DNA of 64,000 nucleotides from Sebastes aleutianus (Eukaryota; Chordata; Actinopteri; Perciformes; Sebastidae): positions 3,637,742-3,701,741 of the forward strand of contig CAKAKS010000066.1 of assembly GCA_916700875.1 (NCBI GenBank). Direction: 5' to 3'. Below the pieces are notes generated by a model, which was given only the letters and a program-made list of their open reading frames with translations, searched no databases and was not told the DNA's origin. Of the stretch, positions 22,798-33,900 are shown one piece after another; positions within the stretch are counted from its first letter, which is position 1, and every line of letters begins with the position of its first letter. The position numbers and the translations under genes were made by a program.

Positions 22798-23005
22798 CTG
22801 ATTTTCTAGTTTTCAGCCTTTAAACGAGCCTAAAAGACGGTTTAATAGAAGTGATGATGTATCCGCTCATCCGAGCATCCGTAGAGAGACAGTCCATCTA
22901 CTGACACACTGCTCGCATCCTCTCCTCCTCCCTCTATCCTCTATCTCTCTCTCCTCTCTGATGCGCGCTCTCTCTCCTCCTCTGGCTGTGCGCGTTCTCG
23001 TGTGC
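22798..23005 (-). other. prkg2: Probable prkg2 5' non-coding first exon and promoter region
   Basis: The first coding exon begins with an acceptor and only eight untranslated bases, so an upstream non-coding exon is required. A good donor, AAATCAG followed by GTGAGTAG on the minus strand, lies at 22798/22797. Above it is a CpG-containing GA-rich tract (about 22915-23010) that looks like a TATA-less promoter. The 3' border is supported by sequence. The 5' border is a guess because no start site can be read. Confidence 0.5.
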
Positions 23006-23399
23006 GCGGCAACCGGAAGCCTGTTATTGTCAGGTACCAGCAACACAAACATCCTTTTATTTATTTATTATTGTGTATTTATGTAGGCTGTTAAGGTGAC
23101 TTCAACTCTAAAACTTTACATAAGTTGTAATAATAAGACTAAATAAGTGTTTTTTAACATTTTGGTAATCAGTTGAAAATAAACTTGCTTTTTTTTTTTT
23201 TTTTTTAATTAACCTTTATTTAAAGGTGCACTATAGGCCTACCATATCCAAAGCAGTAACAAAGAACGTATATTACTAAGAAGTGAAAGTCAATTGTTTA
23301 TTCCATTACAACATCAGCAGAAAAAGGTAAAATGTCTGCCTACAAAGTGCCGTACAAAAGTAAAACAGAATGATTTCTATTCTATGGTATATGGCTATA

Positions 23400-23610
23400 G
23401 AAACCTGGTATTAACATGCGTCCTCAGTGATCCGATCAGAAGTGGACAGCTCTAAGTACAGGTGTGAACGCACTCGAGACGCATTGAGATCGGATCTTCC
23501 AGAACACATTCAGAGGTGGTCTGGGCCACATATGACCACACTCTTTTAGCAGTGTGTACACGAATGCGTCCAGGGCCTCATTAAGGACCACCTACTCATC
23601 TGATGTCGAG
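23400..23610 (+). repeat. MITE-like fragment (CCGATCAGAAGTGGACAGCTC)
   Basis: The block GTGATCCGATCAGAAGTGGACAGCTCTAAGTACAGGTGTGAACGC (given here as parts: GATCAGAAGTGGACAGC, AGTACAGGTGTGAACGCAC) resembles a recurring fish repeat. The ends were not found. Confidence 0.35.
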
Positions 23611-25374
23611 CTGGGATCCACGGGGTCACCGCGCCCCTCAGGTGAATAAACAGACAGACACGGGCGCTTGTCAGCATGGAAACGGCCTCTCTGCTCTACT
23701 GTATGTAGACTAGGTATGCGAAATCTCTACCGAAATGGCCCGTGTAGGACAATAAAAATGTTATAAATATGCTTTGTATTCTAACTATTTACTTACATAT
23801 TTATTTATTAAACTTTTTCATGTAAGGGACCTAAAAAATGGATGTCCAATAGACCACAGACCATGGATGTATGAGAGGTTGAGCCCTGTGATTTTGCCCT
23901 GCATGTTAGTGAATAGCCTAGTAATGTCTACCTGAGTAGAGAATGAAGTCACTCTCCCTGTGTGTGTTGTAATCAGAGTTTCTTTGTGCTTTGTTGATAT
24001 AGCCGGCTGCCCCACTGGCTGGCTCATGGCCGCCGCTCTGCTCTGCTCTGCACAGCGGTTACAGATGATAACGCCATCCCAACTGACGGCGCCATTGTGG
24101 AAGCGTAGCACCCTCCCTCCGGTCACCCCCTCAGGTAAACATTGTTATCTCTGTCAGCAGAGTTTTCATTGTTAGCGCTGTTAGCAACATTAGCTGCGAG
24201 CCGCCTACTAGCTGTCACCATGTTGAGAGAAATAATAACAATGAGTTACAGATAAACAGCATAAGACGGGTAACACAATAATACGCCACGAAATCAGCAT
24301 TAAACAGAAATAAAAATCATGAATAGGAAGCAGGCTTACAACCATGTAAAATATTTCATCATAAACAGGCACTAAAGGCTGCCTTAAAACAACCCAAGAG
24401 CTGCATAGAAATAAAGTAAAAAATTGACTTTATTTCTTTTTGTGAAGCAAGACAAAACACCAAAAACAGATGATTGAACATACATGTCATATCCATTACA
24501 ATAAGTCAGAAGAAAGAGCACCAATCATATGCAGCAATGATGTGAATTCACAAAGAGACTACATTTATCAATCTTAGATTTAACTGCAGACAGGCAGAGG
24601 GAGCAGCCTACATAAAAAGCTGGAGGCAGGATTCATAGCTATTAGTAATCCATGATTTTCCTGGCGACTGGACTGCTATTAGTTTGTCAACAGAAGCATC
24701 TAAATAGAAACGTAAGTAAACAGATAAAAGCTTTACTTGCTCTTGTATTACTAGTAGTTTATGGTGGCTAATGTTATCTATTAATCTTTGGTTAGATGTT
24801 GCTGTGTAACAGACATTACGGAGTCAGTTCATTAACTTAATGACTCCTCTATACTTTTACTTTTTTGGCCTCTTGGTAGCAGTGGAGCCAGATTAAAACA
24901 TCTGACATGTAATTTATTCAGCTGAATATGTTAAATTTAGCAGACACAGAGCAACATTTTATGATTTATTTGGAGTTGTGTTTCTGGTCACCGAAGTCCA
25001 ATAGTAACTCTCCTTTTGGGAGTTTGATCTGCTCTCAGTCTCTTAGCTGTTCCACTTTCTTCACCAGCTAGTCTCCAGCTTTGTCAGTCTGCTGTTTGGT
25101 GCTGAGCAGGTAGCATACAGTGGGTTTATCAGAGTGTTTACTCAAATCAGTTGCCTGCTGCTGCTGGAAAACACTCTGTCACTCTGTCAGGAAGGTCTGT
25201 GAAATCATTTATTTTAAATTATTGAATTGTGCTCATTAAAGTGCACCATTTGCAGACAAGCATATTTTGCACATTACTCCCACCGTGTTAGCTTTGGGCC
25301 AGTAGAAGCTCTGACACAGCTGGCTAGCTGGCGAGCATGGGGAAATATTGAGTCAGTCCACATTGACAAGTGAT

Positions 25375-25770
25375 GCTCAGCCCAAACTAACTAAATTGAG
25401 AATGTATGACAACAGTTATATTGAGTTTATTGAGAACAACGACGGGAGACCAAAATGCGTCATGTATCTTCAGGTGCAAAGCCGTGAAACCAGCCAAGCT
25501 AAAGTGACATCTGACTACAAAGTACCTGCAATATCAGCCCAAAACAAAGTGGTATTAATTCAAAATGTGTTTCTGTTTGTCACCATGAAACCGGTCTGAA
25601 GTATTTCAGTTGAAAAGTTTGACTACTAATAGTTCCAATGGCATCTAAGAGTACAAATGGTATTAAGCATTATGCTTACTCAGCGTTACGATGATGACGG
25701 GTCCTTGGATAACTGTAAGAGGTCCCTCGCCCCAAAAAGTTTGAGGATCGCTGCATTAAAGCAGCTGTAA
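25375..25770 (+). pseudogene. Possible relic of a hAT transposase N-terminus (BED finger-like)
   Basis: The plus-strand frame at 25348-25599 contains KLRMYDNSYIEF and RPKCVMYLQVQS. These resemble the start of ZBED/hAT-type proteins (K-x-R-K-Y-D-x-x-Y-x-x-F ... RPxCVxC). The second Cys of the CxxC pair is replaced by Tyr, the gap is too short, and the frame ends soon after. About 130 bp further on, CCCCAAAAAGTTTGAGGATCGCTG looks like a hAT terminus. It is a dead fragment at best and the family assignment is tentative. Confidence 0.35.
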
Positions 25771-27029
25771 AGAGAGAGATGGTATGAGAGAGTAATCTGT
25801 CTTGTAGTCTGATCATTTCCCTCTCTTTGGCTCCATGTTTTCATATTATGCATTTAATTTTTTGGGACAGGCTAAAGTCTAGACCCAAAGCTGCAGTCTT
25901 TCACATCCAGAAATGATTAATTGGTTTTCCCAGTGCGTTTGTCTGAGCAGCCTGGCCTGCAGCAGCTTTTATTGACAGCCACAGAACAATAATGGCAGGT
26001 GGCCAAAGTTGATTCATCTGCAGCACTCTGAGCACAACAAAGTAATAATCCAGGTCACTGACTCTCAACCTGAACCTGAGAGCAATCTGAGAGGCTGGCA
26101 GATGATCTGAGGACATATTCTGAATGTTCACACTAAAGGCTGACTCTCCCAGTGGCTGAGAAGGGGCTGCGCTAACTTGCTCAAGGGCACTCTGACAAAG
26201 CAAAGCACATGTTCATATTGGATGAATTGACTGTTTTGGCCAAAGTCTGGGTTTAAACCCGCCAGGCAGCTGGCTTTGTGTTTGTAGTTTGCATGCTCTC
26301 CTCTTGTTTACATGTGTTTCCTCTTGTTGTTTACAGTGTTTACGCTCTCACGGTGCTGGTTGGCCGACAGTATATGGGTAGTTTAGTCACAAGACGGCAT
26401 TATATAGACACCAAATCAGTCTTGATTTATGGTGAGATTTTGATGAGAAGAACAGGTTTATGGAAATACATGAAATTGTTCACAGTGCAGTCTGTTGCTC
26501 AACAGTTTGACCTCCATTTGTCACAGGATGACCTACAGTCATGTGTTGTAGCTGCAGTTTTCATATTTGAAATGCCTCTAAATGTCATAGCATGGCATCA
26601 TTTAAAGGTTGTAGTTCAATACTGTGGTTCATATTCTGGCTTCTCACCCCCTGAAACAAATCAATATCTTCAATTATCATGTGTGTGGGTTATGACCAGG
26701 TCAACCGATATAACGGCCTTTGATTGGGACCCTCTCATTTAGTGTGACTTGCACTGCTTTATATCCCATATTAAAGTACTGCATGTGGTATATTTAGTGT
26801 CATATTGTCTTGCCACAGAACAGTGATGGGTGTATTGGTCTCTTTAGAGGAGACTTATCTTCTGTGCACAACGCATATTCTACTTTCAATTTGCACAGCA
26901 GAGATATATCTTTAATTCTATTTACTGTATTTTGTATTTCTTTTATCTAGTTTAAAGTAGTTGTAGTTGGTATTTATATAGAGATTTGTAAATACAGTGT
27001 TTTTTTTGTACTTACCTCGTGTTGTTTGT

Positions 27030-27118
27030 ATGAGTGATGCATGTTTTTACCACCCTAACCCTTCTGGAATCAATAAAATCAATCTTTCTATCTCTCTATG
27101 TCTCTCTATAGATATCAG
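27030..27118 (+). repeat. LINE-like 3' tail with (TCTA/TCTC)n
   Basis: TCTGGAATCAATAAAATCAA followed by TCTTTCTATCTCTCTATG is the ending of fish LINE copies that finish in a short microsatellite. Confidence 0.45.
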
Positions 27119-27170
27119 TGTGTTATCTTAATAGTATATATATACAGTATATACTATATATAAGTAAATT
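27119..27170. repeat. AT-rich palindromic stretch
   Basis: TATATATACAGTATATACTATATATA is almost self-complementary. Confidence 0.6.
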
Positions 27171-27209
27171 GAATGCCAGAGTTTAATTTGAGAGTTAATG
27201 GAAGGAGGT

Positions 27210-27565
27210 TAAATAACGCTCCAAATTTACGCTAAATTTTGGCGAGGAAAAACTGTCATGGCCATTTTCAAAGGGGTCCCTTGACCTCTGACCTCCAGAT
27301 ATGTGAATGAAAATGGGTTCTATGGGTACCCACGAGTCTCCCCTTTACAGACATGCCCACTTTATGATAATCACATGCAGTTTGGGGAAAGTCATAGTCA
27401 AGTCAGCACACTGACACACTGACAGCTGTTGTTGCCTGTTGGGCTGCAGTTTGACATGTTATGATTTGAGCATATATTTTTATGCTAAATGCAGTACCTG
27501 TGAGGGTTTCTGGACAATATCTGTCATTGTTTTGTGTTGTTAATTGATTTCCAGTAATGAATATA
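27210..27565 (-). mobile_element. Family B hAT-like element, truncated, inverted
   Basis: This is the reverse complement of about 9290-9680, including CCTTGACCTCTGACCTC, CATGCCCACTTTATGATAATC and GTACCTGTGAGGGTTTCTGG. Both terminal repeats are missing. Confidence 0.8.
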
Positions 27566-28349
27566 TACTGGAAGATGTGTTCAAGTATCATATGTTGTTG
27601 TTTTTTGGAGTATTGTAAGTTACTATGCAGATATTTGAATGCCACATTATAGGATAATCAGTTCTGGATGCCCTTGAATATCATGTAATGTGATGCATCT
27701 TAAACATGATAGATGTCAAATTAAGGGCAATATTAATGTTGAATGCCATTGAGTAGCTATTAATGTCACTTCATTATAACCTCAAATCTTTGTGTATTGT
27801 TGTGAGTGCTGGAAGTGTAATTCAGCACAACTGGATGTCGGTTGCATTAACTTGATTTGGTCACTTGGTGGAGCCAAATATCCATTTTTATTTCCTGCTT
27901 CTGTTCAGAAAGCTTCAGCTCCAACATCAGCAGAAAACATGATCACATTACTTCAGTCTCTCCTCACTGACTTCATCAAATATTGATCGTCAAGTTTTTG
28001 TTTTGTCTTACACAACATTTTATAATGTTGTTCCTCCACATATGTCTTCAAGAAAGTTCTTTAAAGGATTTTAAGAGAAATTGTAAGTGCCTGTTTTTAT
28101 TGCTTCCCAGTAGATTTCTTTCTCTGTAACAGGGGGACACAACTTGTGTACCTTGTGAGTTTGTAGGGATTTTACATTTTTAAATCAATAGCAGCATGCT
28201 GCTTGGTACTTGCAGATAATGGTGGATCTAAAAACACATTAATGGTAATAGCATTGTTTTTATCATTTATGTTCATTAAAAACAAAAAATATGCATCAAA
28301 TCATCGTCTCAGAACAGGCAACAATCAAAGCTTCTAAATTACTAAATTA

Positions 28350-30885
28350 ATTTACTATGAAAAGTCATCATATTAGGCTTTAGTACATCATGAAAAAATT
28401 AATGATCATACTATGGTATAGGGTAAATTTTCATTAAAAATTCATAGTATATTATGTTGTAAAAAGTCATAGTATAGTGTGTCGAAAAATTTCATGACAT
28501 GACTTTTTTTTTATTAAATGTTTTTGACGTACTGTACTATGACTTTTTAATGACATACTATACGACGGCTTTTTGATGTTTACATTTTACTATACTGTGA
28601 CTTTTTCTGAAAAAAATGACCTACTATACGATGACATTTATTGACATACTTTACTATGACTTCTTTGTCACTTTTTTTCGACATGCTGTACTGTGACTTT
28701 TTTATGACTTTTCAATATACTATACTATGATTTACCACTTTTTTCATCATACTATACTATGACTTTTATCACTTTTTCGACATACTATGACTTTTTTCAA
28801 CATACTATACTATTTTTTATCACTTTTTTGACATACGATAGCTTTTTTCATGAATTTTGACATAGTATACTATGACTTATTTCATAACAAATTTAGACAT
28901 GCTACACAATGACTTTACGACGTTTTTCAACATATTATAGTATGAGGATTTGACATACTATGCTATGACTTTTTTCATGTGTGTTAAAAAAAGTAATATT
29001 ATATCGAAAACAGTGGGGAAAAAAAGTCATAGTATGGCGAAAAAAGTCATAGTATGTCAGAAAATGTCATGAAAAAATTTCATAGCATGTCGAAAAATGT
29101 CATGAAAAAAAAGTCATAGTATAGCATGTCGAAAAAACTTTATGAAAAAATTCATAGTATGTCGAAAAATGTCATGAAAAAAATTGTAGCAAATGTGTGC
29201 GTCTTGAAAGCAAATGGAGTGTAACTGTACAAATTATTTAACATGTTGAAAAAAAAGTCATACAAATATTATGTCGAAAAATTTCATGAAAAAAGTCATA
29301 GTATAGCATGTCGAGAAAATGTTATGAAAAAAATTCATAGTGTTATATGTCGATAAAATTTCACGAAAAAAAGTCACAGTATGTCGAAAAATGTCATGAA
29401 AAAAATCATAGTATAGTATGTCGAAAAAAAAGTCATACTATATTATGTCGAAAAATTTCATGAAAAAAAGTCATAGTATTGTATGTCAAAAAAATTAATG
29501 AAAAAAAATTCATAGTATAGCATGTCGAAAAGAAATTATGAAAAGAGTTCATAGTATTGTATGACGAAAAATTTCATGAAAGAAGTCATAGTATAGTTTG
29601 TCGGAAAAGTTAATGAAAAAAAATCATAGTAAAGCATGTCAAATAATTTAATGAAAAAAGTCATAGTAAAGTATGTTACGAAAATTTTATGAAAAAAAAT
29701 CATGGTATAGCATGTCACAAAATTTCATGAAAAAAAGTCATAGTATAACATGTCGAAAAAATTTTATGAAAAAAATTCATAGTATTGTATGTCGAGAAAT
29801 TTCATGAAAAAAGTCCTAGTATAGTATGTCGAAAAATTTTATGAAAAAAAGTCATAGTATAGTATGTCGAAAAAAAGTAATACTATAGTATGTCGAAAGA
29901 TTTCATAAAAAAAAGTCATAGTATAGCATGTCGAAAAAATTTTATGAAAAGAGTTCATAGTATTGTACGACAAAAAATATCATGAAAAAAGTCATAGTAT
30001 AGCATGTCGAAAATTTTTACGAAAAAGTCATGGTTTAGTATGTCGAAAAATATCATGAAAGAAATCATAGTATAGTATGTCGAAAAATATGAAAAAAATC
30101 ATAGTATAGTATGTCGAAAGATTTCATGAAAAAAATTCATAATATAACATGTCGAAAAATGTAAAGAAAAAAAGTCATAGTATAGCATGTCGAAAAATGT
30201 TTATGAAAAAAAGTCATAGTAAAGCATGTCAAATAATTTAATGAAAAAAGTCATAGTAAAGTATGTAATGAAAATTGTATGAAAAAAAGTCATAGTATAG
30301 TATGTCGAAAAATGTGATGAAAAAAAGTCATAGTATAGTTTGTCGGAAAAGTTAATGAAAAAAAGTCATAGTAAAGCATGTCAAATAATTTAATGAAAAA
30401 AGTCATAGTAAAGTATGTCAAATAATTTAATGAAAAAAGTCATAGTAAAGTATGTTATGAAAATTTTATGAAAAAAAATCATGGTATAGCATGTCACAAA
30501 ATTTCATGAAAAAAAGTCATAGTATTGTATGTCGAAAAATGTTATGAAAAAAAGTCCTAGTATAGCATGTCGAAAAAAGTTTATGAAAATAATTCATAGT
30601 ATAGTATGTCGAAAGATTTCATGAAAAAAAGTTATAGTATAGTATGTAAAAAAAGTGGTACAAAAGTCAGAATTCAGTATGTCAAAAAAAGGCATAGTAT
30701 ACTATTTAAAAAAAAGTATGTAAAAGAAAAAAAAAAAATTCATAGTATGTCAAAATAAGTCATGAAATAGTTGCAGTATAGTATGTCGTAACATGCCATG
30801 AAAAGCGTCAGACTATTGTCATAGTATCGTATGCCAAAAAAAGTTATCATAAAAATGTCACTAAAAAAAGTTATAGTTTAAATTA
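28350..30885. repeat. AT-rich satellite, about 37-38-bp unit, orientation switches twice
   Basis: The unit reads ATGAAAAAAAGTCATAGTAT plus AGTATGTCGAAAAATTTC on the plus strand. Degenerate copies run in plus orientation from about 28350 to 28500. They run in minus orientation (CGACATACTATACTATGACTTTTT) from about 28500 to 28980, then plus again to about 30885 (about 50 copies). Short frames over it, such as 29536-29718 minus, only translate the repeat. It sits just upstream of the rasgef1b polyadenylation region and contains no gene. Confidence 0.92.
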
Positions 30886-31089
30886 TAGACTACATGATAT
30901 ATGAACAACATTTATCCTTAATTTCTTCTCTTAGATTAAATGATGACACCTGAGCCAGTTCTACTGCTTGAAGAAGTCTGAGAGGTGGACAGACAGAAAG
31001 CTTCAACGAGCTAGTAAGTGACTTTTTTTTGTTACACACTTGTTATATATAAACTTCCATGACCAAAAACATTTAACAAACTCACAGTC

Positions 31090-32633
31090 CACTTGCTACT
31101 TTTAAACATCCTTTTATTAACTTTCTCTTTTAAACACTACTAGTTCATTTATAAACGGTTCCTCTATTCCATTTCAACAGTCCAAATACAAATGAATGAA
31201 CACAGGGAGGAAAAAAAACAAAACACAGTATGTACACAATAAACCACAACAGCACTCTGCGTTGAGGGAGGAGCGGTCAAGGCAAAGCAGACATCCGTCG
31301 TTTAACATCATACTCTGAGCTAGTACCTTGAAAAATAAGTGTCTCAAACAAACTTGTCTATAAAAAGAACAGTTAAGCCAATATCCGAGGACTACTTAAG
31401 CATGTACCTAGTACAAAATTAAATAACAATAAAATAATAGCTGGCATGAGGACGTAATGGGACTACACAAATAGATTTATAAATAAAACAAATATGGAGG
31501 AATCTAGTTTTTAATGATATGAAAAATAAAAAAGGATATTATTTAGCATGTTTAAACAGAAATCCTCAGTTCACATTATTCACACATTCACTTTTCTGAC
31601 TGAACCAACAGGGGGCAGCACAATCACACTAATTTTCTACATTTAGAGCAGGAACAAAAGGGGAAAGTATGAATGGTAGCATCCAGCCCCGGCTTATCTT
31701 CTCAGCAGCAGTGGGGCTATTTTAACACTGATTATCAGGAACAACAGGAAACACGCTGCTATCATCACACCTTCCAGTTAAGCTCACTGCTAAAGGCCTC
31801 AGTGGGCTTCAAATGAAGAGCTTGTCAGAGCATCCAACAGTGTCTTAAACCCCAATTACTGACGCCTTCATTCATTCGAAGCACACTGAGGCCATGAGTG
31901 TTTCAAACAATAAGGATGTTTTGCTTCTTGTTTTAGAAAATCACAAAACTTTATACAACACAAACAAAAAAAAACTTTAAAATGCAGCCAGTGCATTTTC
32001 TTTTTCTTACACATCACAATTAACAAAACATGAAGTGAGAGAGGTATCGTACAAAAGGAAGGAAACAAAACTACAAATAATGGCTAGCTTAATGATAAAC
32101 AACAGTGTTGCGGGCAACTTCTGAGTTCTCCGTATAAAGGATCGCTGGCTTGTGGAACCAGCGCGAGTAGCGTTTCTGTTGCGTTAGCCAACCAGCGGCT
32201 AACTTTGTAGCGTCATTTGAAAAAAACGTGTTGAAAACTAGCGGGGAGGGGGGGGAACAAACAACCCCAACGACTCAACGTTTACGCTCACAGAAGGTTT
32301 ATCGGGGCGAAATGTTTCACACGAGAAACCTTGGCGACCCCGTTGGCTTTTACTGTGAAGGTTTGTAGCGTTTCTTTTTTTTAAAAAAGACTATAAAGTC
32401 ATACAAAGAGAGGAGCTGTCCTGAAATATACAGCACAAAGAGGCGAGAGGGTGAGGACAAGCAGAGCTTAATAGAAACCTGAAGCTGGCGGGGAACATTA
32501 AAGATCCTCGCCAGCCAAAGTAGAGATTGTCGTTTCCCCTTCCAACACGGGGATACTTCGTTTAGACAACGGCGGCGGCGACGGGGCGCGGCTCGCTTGT
32601 CAGGGGTTTAGTCTTCTTTCTGGTTTCTTGAGT
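31090..32633 (-). other. rasgef1b: rasgef1b 3' UTR (probable extent)
   Basis: This sequence follows the stop codon at 32634 and is largely free of recognisable transposons, unlike the introns, as expected of a 3' UTR. The first clear poly(A) signal on the minus strand is AATAAA at 31118-31113, suggesting cleavage near 31.09-31.10 kb. ATTAAA at about 31509 is an alternative. The end is an inference. Confidence 0.5.
31113..31118 (-). terminator. Candidate poly(A) signal for rasgef1b
   Basis: AATAAA on the minus strand, about 1.5 kb past the stop codon. It is placed just before the intergenic satellite, with no competing canonical hexamer noticed in between. Confidence 0.4.
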
Positions 32634-32658
32634 TTAGACCCTGCTTAGCAGAGTGGAT
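32634..32658 (-). CDS. rasgef1b: rasgef1b last coding segment and stop
   Basis: The acceptor AG is at 32659-32660, and 25 coding nt end in TAA at 32634-32636. With the AG carried from the previous exon it reads RSTLLSRV-stop. This matches the family's C-terminus (SSLLGRV in human), which fixes the end of the protein. Confidence 0.92.
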
Positions 32659-33861
32659 CTGTGGAGATAAGAAAGAAACAGCTGTTAGTCTCAGGCTCAT
32701 CTTGTGATGCTAAACAGAATTAGAACGCGCATTCAAAGAGTATAGAAGCAAAACTCCAGCTTTTCATTATTTTCTCTTCTGTGACAGCGAGTTTCAGTTG
32801 TTTTTACAGTTCTAAACTGTGATTTTAAAGATCAGAATCTTGCAGCAACAGTTTGTCTGTAGTGGATGTTGAGGGGTGATTAGTGAGTAGAGAGACGGTC
32901 TGTGTTGAACAGAGCCTCTCTGATCCGGGCGACACGTTCTGCTGACGCAGCTCGACTAGAATAAAGTGACAGATCGTGTCGCAGCGGAGGCAAAGCTCAG
33001 GGGGACGCAGGGTTGGCAGGCGATCAGGAAACGTGACCACACACACACAGAGCAGAGTGGATTCACCCTGGCTGGGCTTAACCCAACACTCACAGGCCTC
33101 TGGCTCCAAACCCTGCTGTCACCTCTGACCTCTGCCAGCAGCCCTGATTCATACGTCTACATGTGGGTGGTTGGGTGTGTGGGGTCTGCTTTTGGCGTAC
33201 ACGCCTGTCTCATGTATTTTGGATTATTTTTTCCTTCTTTGTAACATTAAAGTCATTGACTCTAACAACACAACTCTTCACATACGTGCTGTTTGCACAG
33301 CTTTAAAAAAATAGATCACACTTTTATTTCATTGAGTTAAAAAACTAAAACGTTTAGTGGAAGTGATGCACCCGACAGATCGCATGATTGCTAGACGACC
33401 CGTTTTGTCACTGCGGCAAAAACTAAACGTCCCAGACGCAGTTTGTGTCAATTAAAGTTTAGCATGTGATGCTGAAGCAGGAGGAAATGTCCCTCTGTCA
33501 GCTCTCTGGGGTTTTCTTCAACCAGTTAGAGACGACGGAACAAAGACTATTTTCTCTCATCCATCTTCTCATATAAACATCCAGCGTGCTGTGTGATAAG
33601 AGGGAACGCTGTGTGTGTGTGTGTGTGTGTAGGATGTAATTGTGTGAAAATGACTGATGTCTTTTGCGTGTGTCTATGCAGGCGATGATGTGACAAAGAA
33701 GAATGATGAGCACCTTTTTGTGTGTTTAATGCATTTATTGAATAGCGTGCAGGTCAGCATCAGAGTGACCTACATCCCTCTGGGTCTGCCTGGTCAGCGG
33801 AGAGGAAGGAGGGGATGTGGGGTGACAGCCGTGATTGAAAGACTCCAGAGCCCCGAGGGTG

Positions 33862-33900
<39 letters not shown>

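Larger units (their letters stand above)
23006..31089. other. Intergenic region between prkg2 promoter and rasgef1b 3' end
   Basis: About 8 kb without a supported gene. Contents are a T16 run (23190-23206), a MITE-like fragment near 23.4-23.6 kb, a decayed BED-finger-like fragment (25.35 kb), a LINE tail (27.03 kb), an inverted partial family B element (27.2-27.57 kb) and the mixed-orientation satellite (28.35-30.88 kb). A 154-codon frame at 26278-26742 has no recognisable domain and is probably chance. Confidence 0.6.

Noticed and set aside
26278..26742. 154-codon plus-strand frame in the intergenic region
   Set aside because: No domain, no splice support, AT-rich chance composition; nothing in it resembles a known protein.
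28350..30885. Regularly spaced repeats reminiscent of a CRISPR array
   Set aside because: Units are directly adjacent with no unique spacers, they diverge and switch orientation, and the context is vertebrate; this is a satellite.
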